Shown here: piece by piece, positions 13,618-22,999 of the stretch
Layout: each line of letters opens with the position of its first letter
How positions within the stretch are numbered: position 1 is the first letter of the stretch
Assembly (NCBI GenBank): GCA_958369755.1
Contig: CATXJC010000014.1
Span: 1-46,042 of the forward strand
Source: an uncultured Prevotella sp.
Lineage (GTDB): Bacteria; Bacteroidota; Bacteroidia; Bacteroidales; Bacteroidaceae
DNA: 46,042 nucleotides
Reading direction: 5' to 3'
The notes under the pieces: generated by a model
What the model was told of the DNA's origin: nothing
What the model saw: the letters and a program-made list of their open reading frames with translations, nothing else
Databases searched by the model: none
Translations under genes and position numbers: made by a program

Positions 13618-16071
13618 CTAAAAGTGGAATTTCAGATCAACACCACATTGGAAAGGATTGCCACGCTGGGCAAAATACAGTTTCTTTCCTGTTGCTGCAT
13701 TATCAACAGCAAAAGTATTGTAATTAGTATCAGTGAGGTTCTTACCCCAGATACTGATGCTCATCTTGCTGAAATCAATATCACAATGCGCACCCATCAC
13801 GAAATACATCTTCTGGCTGTAGGTATTGGCATTATCCCAATAAGTCTTGCCCTGCGCATTCATGTTCAATCCGAAGGTAAACTGTCCTAAATGATAGTCA
13901 GCCATGGCTGCTATCGTATGCTGGGGAACATAAGGAACCTTCTTGTCCTTATAATTCACAGCCTTATCACCCTCACCATCAGTATATTCATCAAATACGG
14001 CGCGTGTAAAACCATAGTTTACACCCCAATCAAAAGCACCGTCGAAAGCCTGCCCCTTGAGCGCGGCTTCAATACCACAACTGTGACTCTTACCTGCATT
14101 AACCATCATTCGGCCAAAGCCATAGGTTCCTGCCATTACAGAGAGTTGCTGATTGCGAACCTGCATATAGAAGGCACTCAAATCGAAATGAAGACGATGA
14201 TCAAAAAGATTGAGATGCGTTCCAACCTCATAATTCCATGAGGTTTCCGGTTTAAAGGCAATAGTCTGGTTCACCCTATCATAATCTTCATCGGTATGAG
14301 AAACATCATAATCGCCTCGCATCGCATCCTGACGGTGAGCATTCAGTTCGGTCTGCAAGATGTCACTGAACATCTGGATATTATAACCGCCTGCACGATA
14401 GCCCTTGCTCACCGTGGCATAAACATTGCTACCCTGCTCATCAAGCTGGTAACTTAAGCCAAATTTTGGCAAGAGCTGGTTGTAATCATCACTCGTTTTG
14501 CGGTCGAGCATTGAACGCAAAGTATAAGTAGCCTCCCTGCCCATCACCTTAGCTGTCATCGCCATATAAGCATAAGTATCGTAATGAATACTTGTATGCA
14601 TGAAATCGTAACGCAAGCCAAGCGTTGCTTTCAGACGGGAAGAAAGATCAAACGTACTCTCGTGATAGAGACCCAAATTGCTCTGAGGAGTATGGAACAA
14701 CCCCGGAGCTCCCATGCTCGCCGCCATGCTGATGCCGCCCGCCTTCTCTATCGCGGCCGTAGCCGCCGCATTAGCCGCAGGTTCTAGCATTCCCTTACCC
14801 ATCATCTGCTTCACCATCATAGAATGGATGGCGGAATACATCTGCTGCTGGATAACGTTACTGATAGGATTCGTCAATTCTGAACCGAATTTTACAGGAC
14901 CATTTGTCTTCAACCACATATGGGAGAAGAATGCACCCTGGGTAAGATGCCAGAAGCCGAAGAAAGGCTGACGACTCTTAAATGTGAACTCCTGAGTGAT
15001 AGAATTCTGCAACTGATCTTGCTGCAAGCTCAAATAATCTCCAGGAAGATAATCCTGATCCATCTTCATATTGTCATCCAGGAACTGATAGCTGGTAGTA
15101 GAAGCAAAATCCCATTTCGCTCCTTCATGACGAAGATTGACACCCGAAAGCAGCATGTTGCGGCGATAAAGCCCAGGGAATGTAGTATTTGGTAATGCAG
15201 CCTTGCCACTGTTTAAATCCAACTGACCATAAGGAAATGCATGCTGATAGACAAATTGGTAATTGGCTAGCAAATCCATGCTCCATCCTCTATCAAAACG
15301 GAACTTAAGATTAAACTTACCGCCTGCCTCATCATAATTGTCGGCATAATCGCTGGTTCCTGCACGATGGAAGAATCCCTTCTGTCCATCATAAAAAGCA
15401 GCTACCCCTAATGCGATACGAGGTGAAAGCTTCATATAATGAGCCGCTTCTACATTACGATAGAAATGAGAGCCCAATCCCAAATTAACGTAGGTGCCAT
15501 TGCTATCATAAGCATCGCGTGAATAGATGCGCACCAAACCACCTTCAGAATTCTGACCATAGAGTGTTCCCTGTGGACCACGGAGAATATCTATACGACT
15601 GGTCTGATAATGATGAAGATTGAAAGCTGCCTTGCTCAAAACTGGAATTCCGTCAAGATAAATTCCTACAGCCGGACTGTTGATACGACTTCCAATACCG
15701 CGCACATACATGGCGTTGGTAAAACGCGAGCCATAGTTGGGCATTACGAAGTTAGGAACATAGCAGGAAAGTTCGCGCAAATCGCGAGACCCCAGTCGCT
15801 GCATCTGATAAGAACCAAAGGAAGTGCTGCTGAGAGGCTGTTGACGAAGACGGAAATTCTCCTTAGGCTGCGAAACAACCACAACTTCATCAATGTCATA
15901 AACTCGGCTGCTATCAGCCAGCAAACCGTTAGCTTCTGCTAACTTTTCACTCGTACCCAATGACAGGTCAGAGCAAATAGCCCTTTCATTATCCACTGCA
16001 TAAGCCTGCAACGCTACTGCTGCCAAACCAATGCATACGCACTTTTTACTATTAAATACTATTCTTTTCAT
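13618..16071 (-). CDS. TonB-dependent outer-membrane receptor
   Basis: The 817-residue product has a signal peptide (MKRIVFNSKKCVCIGLAAVA, cleavage near YAVDN), a TonB-box-like IDEVVVVSQP, a plug domain (SRDLRELSCYVPNFVMPNYG, VRGIGSRINSPAVGIYLDGIPV, RIDILRGPQGTLYGQNSEGG) and a barrel ending in a C-terminal Phe (GVDLKFHF). It resembles iron-siderophore receptors rather than SusC, being shorter and with no SusD partner. Residues about 397-452 form a Met/Ala-rich insert. ATG 16071 is chosen; the longer in-frame start at 16104 lies upstream of the -7 element. It is last in a minus-strand run after the membrane protein gene. Confidence 0.88.
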   Translation of the reverse strand: MKRIVFNSKKCVCIGLAAVALQAYAVDNERAICSDLSLGTSEKLAEANGLLADSSRVYDIDEVVVVSQPKENFRLRQQPLSSTSFGSYQMQRLGSRDLRELSCYVPNFVMPNYGSRFTNAMYVRGIGSRINSPAVGIYLDGIPVLSKAAFNLHHYQTSRIDILRGPQGTLYGQNSEGGLVRIYSRDAYDSNGTYVNLGLGSHFYRNVEAAHYMKLSPRIALGVAAFYDGQKGFFHRAGTSDYADNYDEAGGKFNLKFRFDRGWSMDLLANYQFVYQHAFPYGQLDLNSGKAALPNTTFPGLYRRNMLLSGVNLRHEGAKWDFASTTSYQFLDDNMKMDQDYLPGDYLSLQQDQLQNSITQEFTFKSRQPFFGFWHLTQGAFFSHMWLKTNGPVKFGSELTNPISNVIQQQMYSAIHSMMVKQMMGKGMLEPAANAAATAAIEKAGGISMAASMGAPGLFHTPQSNLGLYHESTFDLSSRLKATLGLRYDFMHTSIHYDTYAYMAMTAKVMGREATYTLRSMLDRKTSDDYNQLLPKFGLSYQLDEQGSNVYATVSKGYRAGGYNIQMFSDILQTELNAHRQDAMRGDYDVSHTDEDYDRVNQTIAFKPETSWNYEVGTHLNLFDHRLHFDLSAFYMQVRNQQLSVMAGTYGFGRMMVNAGKSHSCGIEAALKGQAFDGAFDWGVNYGFTRAVFDEYTDGEGDKAVNYKDKKVPYVPQHTIAAMADYHLGQFTFGLNMNAQGKTYWDNANTYSQKMYFVMGAHCDIDFSKMSISIWGKNLTDTNYNTFAVDNAATGKKLYFAQRGNPFQCGVDLKFHF

Positions 16072-16079
16072 AACGGGTG

Positions 16080-16087
16080 CAAAGGTA
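16080..16087 (-). promoter_or_regulatory. -7 element directly before the TonB receptor start
   Basis: The minus strand reads TACCTTTG only 8 bases upstream of the ATG at 16071, so a transcript from it would be almost leaderless. No -33 element was recognised. Confidence 0.45.
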
Positions 16088-16113
16088 CATATTTTTTCCT
16101 GCACCCCCTATCC

Positions 16114-17040
16114 TTATTTATGAGGAAACAGATAAACTCGTATGGCAAACCATATATAGGCTACGAGCAACAAATAACCTATATAATATAAGGTAGTAAC
16201 ACTGAAAATGATGTAATCAATGGCGCAAACACCCACTAAACCACCCAGATACAGAACAGCATCACCTGCCGGCAAACGGTGTTTCACCTCATCAACACAA
16301 GCCAGTCCTACTATCAGTATCGCCCAGACTGTAGCCAGGAAAAAGCCCAATATCGGCGGTACGGCAAAAGGATTGAGCGTAGGATGAAAATAAAAATGAC
16401 GCCATACTTCTGGCAAAAACAACTGAATGGTTGCATAGAAGGTTGCTGATATCGAAACTATAAGCACCAACGCTGTTGGATATGGGGAATCAATATCATT
16501 AAAATGAACCAGTTTACCATTGCTATGGAAAATCTTACGAACTGTATAGGCTACGGCTATGAGAATAATGATAACCATGAAGATGAGCAAGTGAGTATTG
16601 CTGAAGGTCATGATGAACTCTGAAATAGGATCATCGGGCACAACCTTCGGCAGCAGACGGGACTCACGGGTCCAACCAAACTGATTATCTTCAGTAGCCA
16701 ACTGCACCCAAACTGAATCTATGGAATCCTGAGGAACCATACGGATATCCGTAACCACCAGCAGGCAGTTCTTTCGGACGGCGAAGGAGTCGATAGGCAA
16801 ATTGCTCAAAAATTCTTCAGGCTGTTGCGCTATCAATTCCAGGGAATCCTTGAATACCAGAAAATTGAATTTGTTGGTATAATGATGGGTAGTAGAAAAC
16901 GAAATGGAATCGAGTTGTTTATTACTGTACTCTACCATAGCTGCATGCATCTGGTGATGAGCACGGCGATGATAACAACTGCTGAACATCAAGAGGATGC
17001 CCAGCATACAAAGAATCTGTATCGTCCATTTCTTTTTCAT
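16114..17040 (-). CDS. Predicted membrane lipoprotein, uncharacterised
   Basis: The 308-residue product starts with a lipoprotein-type signal (ILLMFSSCYH, lipobox near Cys 22). A soluble region of about 120 residues ends in VWVQLATEDNQFGWTRESRL, which looks like an SH3-like fold. About five hydrophobic helices follow (residues 145-305). It contains no recognisable catalytic motif. The start codon directly follows the stop codon of the U32 gene, so the pair should be translated together. I do not recognise the family. Confidence 0.65.
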   Translation of the reverse strand: MKKKWTIQILCMLGILLMFSSCYHRRAHHQMHAAMVEYSNKQLDSISFSTTHHYTNKFNFLVFKDSLELIAQQPEEFLSNLPIDSFAVRKNCLLVVTDIRMVPQDSIDSVWVQLATEDNQFGWTRESRLLPKVVPDDPISEFIMTFSNTHLLIFMVIIILIAVAYTVRKIFHSNGKLVHFNDIDSPYPTALVLIVSISATFYATIQLFLPEVWRHFYFHPTLNPFAVPPILGFFLATVWAILIVGLACVDEVKHRLPAGDAVLYLGGLVGVCAIDYIIFSVTTLYYIGYLLLVAYIWFAIRVYLFPHK

Positions 17041-19104
17041 TTATTTCTCACTATATAAGTTCATCTGACATTCGTTGCACGCAAACTCCAGACGGAAGCG
17101 GCGACCGTCGCCCAACTGCAGGAAGAGAGGCTCTCTCCAGGATGGTTTCTTGCCTCCACGCTTCACACAGTAGCCCAACGAATAGCGGATACAATGGCGG
17201 CACTGCATCAGGAGCGATTCTCCCTTTTCGTTGGTAAACTTAGGTTGCATACTTCGGTTTGCCTTGTCTGTTTCTATATTCTCATCATATTCTTCCTGGG
17301 TCTTAGCATCCCATGCAGAAGGAATATTCTTACCCAATTCAAATGCCGGAACTACTTGCGACAGACCATGAATCTGATAAAAATCTCTTGCATCATAGTT
17401 AGCTATATTATAGAGGTATCCCCATTTTCCGTATTCCGGCTGCCAAGTCAATTCCTCTTTCGTAAGTCGGTGCTCACCGGGCTGACTGAATCCAAAACCA
17501 TTGTTGAACAAGGTTCTATCCCATCCACCCCACAACGACTTATCAAGCTGTTTCTGATTTGCCTTGGTAAGTTCATCTATCAATTCACGCCGGATAGCAG
17601 TGAGAATACTGTTCGGAACAAAGTATGTTTCCATTCCCTTCAGAAGTTCTACCTGGTAAGCTTCGTAAATCGTATCGCCCAGTTTGCTCATCTGAGCCTT
17701 TATATTTTCGCCCTGCGGGCGTTTCGCCTTTTCGAGTTTCAACTCTTTAAACACCTCAGCCACCTGATAAATCAAGCCACCATCAACCTCTTTCGTCTTC
17801 ATGATGTTGACAACAGCCTTTACCCCCTGTGGCTCTTCCCTGAACTCATTACCCATTACAGGCTCCATTGCTATGACAATATAGATTTTACGTTCAGCAG
17901 ACTTACGGGCCAGCAAAGCCTCGAAAGCCCGATCGTTATTACGATAAAGAGCCATGCCCGGACGCAAATGTTCAGGCATTCCAAACGGATAGAGGCGATT
18001 GCCCTCTACTCTGTTCACACGAAAGCCTTCCAACTCACGGTCATCATTGATAAAACACAGTCCATCGCCATTTTTAAAGCTGGCTACTGTGGCAACGTTG
18101 AAAGAAATATTGCCACGTATCTCCTTAACCTTACCCACAAACTCGCCGATAGCTTTCGGCGTATCGAAAGAAGCAATATCCGGCTGGCGCCCATTCAGGA
18201 AATAATGGGTAAAGCCACGATTGAAAGTCTTCTTCAGATTAGGTGTAAAATTATATTGAACATGTCCCACCGATGCACGGCGATACTTACGCGGTTCAGC
18301 TTTTACGATTGCATCGAGTTGTCTGCTATAGGCAGCCACCACATTCTTGACGTAGTTGATATCTTTTAATCTTCCTTCTATCTTGAACGAAGTAGCTCCA
18401 GCATCAGCAAGATCCTTAAGATGATCAAGCTGACAAAGATCCTTGAGCGACAACAGATAACGCTGATGTTCAATCTCCTGACCATTGGAATCGAGCAAAT
18501 CAAACTTCATACGACAGAACTGTGCACATTCTCCACGATTGGCAGAGCGCCCGAAACACTTCTCAGAAGCATAACAGACACCCGAATAGCTTACGCAGAG
18601 CGCTCCATGTACAAAGACCTCTATTTCTCTATCAGGAATCGCCTGATGGATCGCCTTGATTTCATCGAGCGAAAGCTCACGAGCCAGAACGATACGTTTG
18701 AAACCTAACGTGGTAAGCCAATACGCCTTTTCTGGAGTTCTTACATCACACTGGGTACTGGAATGCAATTCTCTACTCCACAAATTCTGCGCCCTCACCT
18801 CAGTAAGCACACCCATATCCTGCAGCAAAAGTGCATCAACACCAATCTCATCAAGTTGCTGGATCATCTTAAGCGTATCCAACATCTCATCCTGATAGAT
18901 GATAGTATTCACTGTAACATGAACCTTTGCTCCAAACTGATGAGCATAATCACACAACTGTCTGATATCTTCCAGCGAATTGCCTGCTGCTGCTCGTGCA
19001 CCAAAACGAGGTGCACCAATATATACGGCATCTGCACCATGATCAATGGCAGCAATACCACATTCCAAGTTCTTGGCCGGCGCCAATAATTCTAATGTTT
19101 GCAT
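17041..19104 (-). CDS. U32 family protein, RlhA-like RNA hydroxylation factor
   Basis: This 687-residue cytoplasmic protein starts ELLAPAKNLECGIAAIDHGADAVYIG and carries the U32 signature EVFVHGALCVSYSGVCYASE with clustered cysteines (CFGRSANRGECAQFCR). The length and C-terminal extension match RlhA, which makes 5-hydroxycytidine at 23S rRNA C2501, better than the shorter TrhP. The C-terminus has CRHCIRYSLGYC and CNECQMNL, likely for iron or zinc binding. The U32 peptidase label is historical. It lies between metA and the membrane protein gene in one minus-strand run. Confidence 0.8.
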   Translation of the reverse strand: MQTLELLAPAKNLECGIAAIDHGADAVYIGAPRFGARAAAGNSLEDIRQLCDYAHQFGAKVHVTVNTIIYQDEMLDTLKMIQQLDEIGVDALLLQDMGVLTEVRAQNLWSRELHSSTQCDVRTPEKAYWLTTLGFKRIVLARELSLDEIKAIHQAIPDREIEVFVHGALCVSYSGVCYASEKCFGRSANRGECAQFCRMKFDLLDSNGQEIEHQRYLLSLKDLCQLDHLKDLADAGATSFKIEGRLKDINYVKNVVAAYSRQLDAIVKAEPRKYRRASVGHVQYNFTPNLKKTFNRGFTHYFLNGRQPDIASFDTPKAIGEFVGKVKEIRGNISFNVATVASFKNGDGLCFINDDRELEGFRVNRVEGNRLYPFGMPEHLRPGMALYRNNDRAFEALLARKSAERKIYIVIAMEPVMGNEFREEPQGVKAVVNIMKTKEVDGGLIYQVAEVFKELKLEKAKRPQGENIKAQMSKLGDTIYEAYQVELLKGMETYFVPNSILTAIRRELIDELTKANQKQLDKSLWGGWDRTLFNNGFGFSQPGEHRLTKEELTWQPEYGKWGYLYNIANYDARDFYQIHGLSQVVPAFELGKNIPSAWDAKTQEEYDENIETDKANRSMQPKFTNEKGESLLMQCRHCIRYSLGYCVKRGGKKPSWREPLFLQLGDGRRFRLEFACNECQMNLYSEK

Positions 19105-19140
19105 AAGAAATCAATCTCGAAATCACCCGAGTCCTTCAAA

Positions 19141-20058
19141 TTAACTGATTTCGTCAATATTGTAAGGAGTCTCCTGATAAACATAATAGTTGATCCAATT
19201 ACTATAGAAGAGGTTGGCATGAGCACGCCATGTCACCAGAGGTTCTTCGTTCGGATCGTCATGATAATAATAATTTTTTGGCAGTTCTACATCATCACGC
19301 TTGCCCATATCACGCTTATATTCCTTATCCAGCGTGTTTGGCGCATACTCAAGATGACCCGTCACAAAGAATTCGCGGCCGTTTCTGGCCATCACAATGC
19401 TGACACCGCTTTCAGGCGATTCAGCAATGATGTCAAGTCCTGGCACTTTTTCAATATCCTCACGTCTTACCTCCGTATGGCGACTATGAGGCATATTGAA
19501 GATATCATCGAAACCGCGGAAAATTGGCTGAGACAAATCGAGAGGCTTCTGCTTAAAAATACCAAACATCTTCTTCTCTAAAGGATACTTAGGAACACCA
19601 TAGAAATGATAAAGACCAGCCTGAGCACCCCAGCAGATATAGAGTGTTGAAGTAACATGGGTACGGGCCCAATCAAAAATCTCTTTGATTTCAGGCCAAT
19701 ATTCTACCTCCTCATAAGCCATCGTTTCGATGGGAGCACCGGTAACTATCATTCCATCAAACTTCTGTTTGGAAAGTTCCTGAAAATCCTTGTAGAACAT
19801 CATCATGTGCTCTATTGGTGTATTCTTTGGCGTGTGACTTTTCAACTTCATAAAATAAACCTCTAACTGAAGAGGAGTATTCGACAGAAGACGAACAAGA
19901 TCTGTCTCTGTCGTAATCTTGAGGGGCATCAAATTGAGCACACAGATTTTCAACGGACGAATCTCCTGTTTATGCGCACGACTTTCGTCCATCACGAATA
20001 TATTCTCATGCTTCAGCAGTTCGATAGCTGGAAGCTTATCTGGTAATCTTAACGGCAT
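19141..20058 (-). CDS. metA: Homoserine O-acyltransferase (MetA family, acetyl-CoA type)
   Basis: This 305-residue enzyme activates homoserine for methionine synthesis. The catalytic Cys142 lies in LYICWGAQAGLYH, with His235 and Glu237 in FFVTGHLEYAP. Residue 111, in VTGAPIETMAYEEV, is Glu. In studied MetA proteins Glu at this position goes with acetyl-CoA use, while Gly goes with succinyl-CoA, so I predict acetyl transfer. It is the first of a minus-strand run followed after 36 bp by the U32 gene, with no promoter in between. Confidence 0.93.
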   Translation of the reverse strand: MPLRLPDKLPAIELLKHENIFVMDESRAHKQEIRPLKICVLNLMPLKITTETDLVRLLSNTPLQLEVYFMKLKSHTPKNTPIEHMMMFYKDFQELSKQKFDGMIVTGAPIETMAYEEVEYWPEIKEIFDWARTHVTSTLYICWGAQAGLYHFYGVPKYPLEKKMFGIFKQKPLDLSQPIFRGFDDIFNMPHSRHTEVRREDIEKVPGLDIIAESPESGVSIVMARNGREFFVTGHLEYAPNTLDKEYKRDMGKRDDVELPKNYYYHDDPNEEPLVTWRAHANLFYSNWINYYVYQETPYNIDEIS

Positions 20059-20088
20059 TTATTTTATTCCTTTCTTAAAATTTTTCTG

Positions 20089-20096
20089 CAAAGTTA
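20089..20096 (-). promoter_or_regulatory. -7 element for metA
   Basis: The minus strand reads TAACTTTG, matching TAnnTTTG. The leader would be only about 25 bases, too short for a SAM riboswitch. The remainder of 20101-20324 is AT-rich with no feature I could support. Confidence 0.55.
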
Positions 20097-20384
20097 CACA
20101 ATTTCAGCGAAGATAACGAAAGAAGAAACATTTTTTTGAGAAATATAAATAAATTAATGTGGAAAAGCAAAAGAAATCTTTCACTATGAAAAGGATTGTT
20201 AAAGATAAATGAGAATATTAAACCTATCATCACGTTTTTAATCAAAAACACATATCAGTTGCAACTTTATAGGCGACGCTTACGTCAAAGCTAAAAATGA
20301 TGTATCCTATTAAGATTTGCAATTATGGAAAGTAAGAACATTAATCCACATTTAATCAGAACAGATGCAAAGAGATCTGTAAAG

Positions 20385-21743
20385 ATGAAAACAAAAAGTA
20401 AAAAGAGTATGAACGCAAGTTTTAAAAACATGGCGGTAGCGCTGTTCATCATGTCGGCTCCTATCGCTGTACAAGCTAAGCAATGGTCACTGCAGGATTG
20501 TATCAGTTACGCACTGGCTAACAACATTCAGCTGCAGAAGACTCAACTCACAAAAGCTTCTGCTCAGGAGGACTATCTGCAATCAAAGTCAGCGCTTCTG
20601 CCATCGCTCTCTGCCAGCACCAATCAAAGTGTAAGCTATACGCCTTGGGTTTCTAATGGAATCAGTGGAGAAGGTTTCAGCAAAGCTTCCATCGACAAGG
20701 TATATTACAATGGCAGCTATAGCGTGATGGGCAATTACACGATTTGGAACGGAAACAAAAACAGAAATCAGGTGAAACTGAACAAGCTGGCAAAGGAAGC
20801 GGCACAACTCGATTCGACAGCACAAGCCCTCAACCTGCAAGAACAGATAGCTCAACTTTATGTACAGATACTCTACTCTACAGAGGCTATCAACGTAAAC
20901 AAAGAAAGTTATCAGTCGAGTGTTCAAAACGAAGAGCGTGGTAAGGAAATGGTAAAAATTGGCAAGATGAGCCAAGCAGACTTAGCACAACTTACAGCAC
21001 AGAGAGCACAAGATGAGTTTAACATCGTGCAGGCTGAGAGTAACGTTAAAAACTATAAACGACAGTTGAAGGAACTCCTGCAGATTACCAGTGAAGAAGC
21101 TTTCGACATCGCTATTCCAAGCACAACTGACCAGATGGCTCTGGCCTCTATCCCAGGAATGAACAGTGTCTATACAGCTGCGCTTCAGAATCGCCCTGAG
21201 TTTTTGAGCTACCAAAACAAACTCGACCAGAACGATCTGAACATCAAGATTGCAAAGGCAGGAAAGTTGCCAACCATCAGCGCAAATGCAGGAGCTACGA
21301 CCAGCACCACATCCATGAACAAAAACGGTTGGGGCAGTCAGATGAAAACCAACTTCAGCATGGGTGGTGGAATCGGTGTCAGTATTCCTCTCTTTGATAA
21401 CCGACAGACCAAGACTTCTGTCAATAAAGCACTCATTCAGCGTGAAAGCATCTTGCTCGATATAAAGAATGAGCAAACTAAGCTCTACTCTACTATCGAA
21501 AACTATTGGTTGCAGGCTAATACAAACCAAAGCCAGTTTAAGGCTGCCAAGGTGAGCAGCGAGAGTGCCCAAACAAGCTACGATCTGTTAAGTGAGCAGT
21601 TTAAACTGGGATTAAAGAACATCGTAGAATTGAGAACTGGCAAAGATAATCTTCTGAAGGCTAAACAGAACGAACTTCAGGCAAAGTATCTTACCATTCT
21701 GAATATCAACATGTTGAAATTCTACCAAAACGGCAGAATCTAA
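20385..21743 (+). CDS. TolC-family outer-membrane efflux protein
   Basis: The 452-residue product is the outer-membrane channel of a tripartite efflux pump. After the signal peptide (MAVALFIMSAPIAVQA) it begins KQWSLQDCISYALANNIQLQ, typical for the TolC family, and has two helical repeats with the second ending in SEQFKLGLKNIVELRTGKDNLLKAK. An in-frame ATG lies 60 bp upstream (20325); 20385 gives a more normal signal peptide. It heads an operon with adaptor, ABC ATPase and permease genes. Confidence 0.88.
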   Translation: MKTKSKKSMNASFKNMAVALFIMSAPIAVQAKQWSLQDCISYALANNIQLQKTQLTKASAQEDYLQSKSALLPSLSASTNQSVSYTPWVSNGISGEGFSKASIDKVYYNGSYSVMGNYTIWNGNKNRNQVKLNKLAKEAAQLDSTAQALNLQEQIAQLYVQILYSTEAINVNKESYQSSVQNEERGKEMVKIGKMSQADLAQLTAQRAQDEFNIVQAESNVKNYKRQLKELLQITSEEAFDIAIPSTTDQMALASIPGMNSVYTAALQNRPEFLSYQNKLDQNDLNIKIAKAGKLPTISANAGATTSTTSMNKNGWGSQMKTNFSMGGGIGVSIPLFDNRQTKTSVNKALIQRESILLDIKNEQTKLYSTIENYWLQANTNQSQFKAAKVSSESAQTSYDLLSEQFKLGLKNIVELRTGKDNLLKAKQNELQAKYLTILNINMLKFYQNGRI

Positions 21744-21806
21744 AGAAAAGATAGGTGATAACATCCGAAAACATATTGCAAATCATTAATAGGTACATAC
21801 ATTTTT

Positions 21807-22988
21807 ATGAAAAAACTTAGAATCAGCAAAATCTGGATTGCCCTGATTGTGGTAATCATCGTAGCTGTGGCAGCATGGCTGTTCTCAGGAAGCAAAAACG
21901 AAGAGCAAATAGACTTCAAGCAGGAAGCTGTAACCACACAAACATTGCAGAATAGTGTAACTGCAACCGGTACTATTGAAGCGGTAACTTCTGTAACGGT
22001 TGGTACACAGGTGAGTGGTATTGTAAACAAACTTTATGTTGATTACAATTCGCAGGTAAAAAAAGGTGAAGTCATAGCTGAACTCGACAAAACCAACCTG
22101 ATGAGCGAGTTGAATACTGCCAAAGCTAACCTGGCAAGTGCGCAAAGCAGTTTGAACTATCAGAGTGCAAACATGAGCCGCTACCAGACCCTCTATAAGA
22201 AAGGTTTGGTAAGTGCTGACGATTATGAAAATGCGCTTCTCACCTATCGCCAGGCGAAAGAGCAAGTAGCTTCGGCCAAGGAAAATGTACAGAAAGCCCA
22301 AACCAACCTGAGCTATGCTACAATTACATCGCCAATAGATGGAACTGTCATATCAAAAAGCGTAGAGGAAGGACAGACCGTAGCAGCAAGCTTCAATACA
22401 CCAGAGCTCTTTACTATCGCTAAAGATCTGACCAACATGCAGGTGATTGCAAATGTTGACGAGGCAGATATAGGCGGTGTAAAAGAAGGTGACCGAGTTA
22501 ATTTTACAGTAGATGCTTATCCTGACGATGTATTCCAGGGAACAGTGAAACAGGTTCGTCTGGAAGCTACTACAACAAACAATGTAGTCACTTACGAGGT
22601 TGTCATCTCTGCACCCAACGCAGATCTCAAGTTAAAACCAGGTTTGACAGCAAATGTTACCATCTTTACACAAGAACGAGCTGGTATTCTTGCCGTTGCC
22701 AACAAAGCACTCCGCTTTACTCCAACCAAGGAAACTGTGGGAAAGAATATCAAGATTGTTGACTGCAAAGGAAAAAACAAAGTTTGGACTCTTGCTAACA
22801 ATACCCTTACAGCTCATTCTGTAACCATCGGTCAGAGCGACGGTATACATACTGAAATTATCAAGGGTTTGAAGAAGGGACAGAAGATTGTAACTGAAAT
22901 CATAGTTAATACCCCTGAAGAGGATGAGGAGCCTCAACAAAGTCAAGGTTTGATTAGCGGTCCTGGACCTAGAGGAAAGAAAAAATAA
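21807..22988 (+). CDS. Periplasmic adaptor (membrane-fusion protein), MacA-like
   Basis: The 393-residue adaptor has an N-terminal membrane anchor (IWIALIVVIIVAVAAWLFSG), a lipoyl half-motif (SVTVGTQVSGIVNKLYVDYN), an alpha-hairpin region (about 90-155), the second lipoyl part (ATITSPIDGTVISKSVEEGQ) and a beta-barrel domain. It connects the inner-membrane ABC permease to the TolC-like channel. The gene is 63 bp after the TolC gene and 11 bp before the ATPase gene. The transported compound is unknown. Confidence 0.9.
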   Translation: MKKLRISKIWIALIVVIIVAVAAWLFSGSKNEEQIDFKQEAVTTQTLQNSVTATGTIEAVTSVTVGTQVSGIVNKLYVDYNSQVKKGEVIAELDKTNLMSELNTAKANLASAQSSLNYQSANMSRYQTLYKKGLVSADDYENALLTYRQAKEQVASAKENVQKAQTNLSYATITSPIDGTVISKSVEEGQTVAASFNTPELFTIAKDLTNMQVIANVDEADIGGVKEGDRVNFTVDAYPDDVFQGTVKQVRLEATTTNNVVTYEVVISAPNADLKLKPGLTANVTIFTQERAGILAVANKALRFTPTKETVGKNIKIVDCKGKNKVWTLANNTLTAHSVTIGQSDGIHTEIIKGLKKGQKIVTEIIVNTPEEDEEPQQSQGLISGPGPRGKKK

Positions 22989-22999
22989 GGAATAAGAGT

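Noticed and set aside
13618..16071. SusC-type glycan receptor
   Set aside because: It is too short for SusC, lacks an N-terminal carboxypeptidase-like domain, and no SusD gene is adjacent.
16072..16104. Longer start of the TonB receptor
   Set aside because: The extra codons include the -7 element and would mask the normal signal peptide.
17194..18369. 391-codon open frame on the plus strand
   Set aside because: It is opposite the U32 gene, whose cysteine signature and length are clear. The plus-strand frame has no domain or promoter.
20059..20324. SAM riboswitch upstream of metA
   Set aside because: The predicted metA leader is only about 25 bases, and no SAM-I or SAM-II core was seen on the minus strand.
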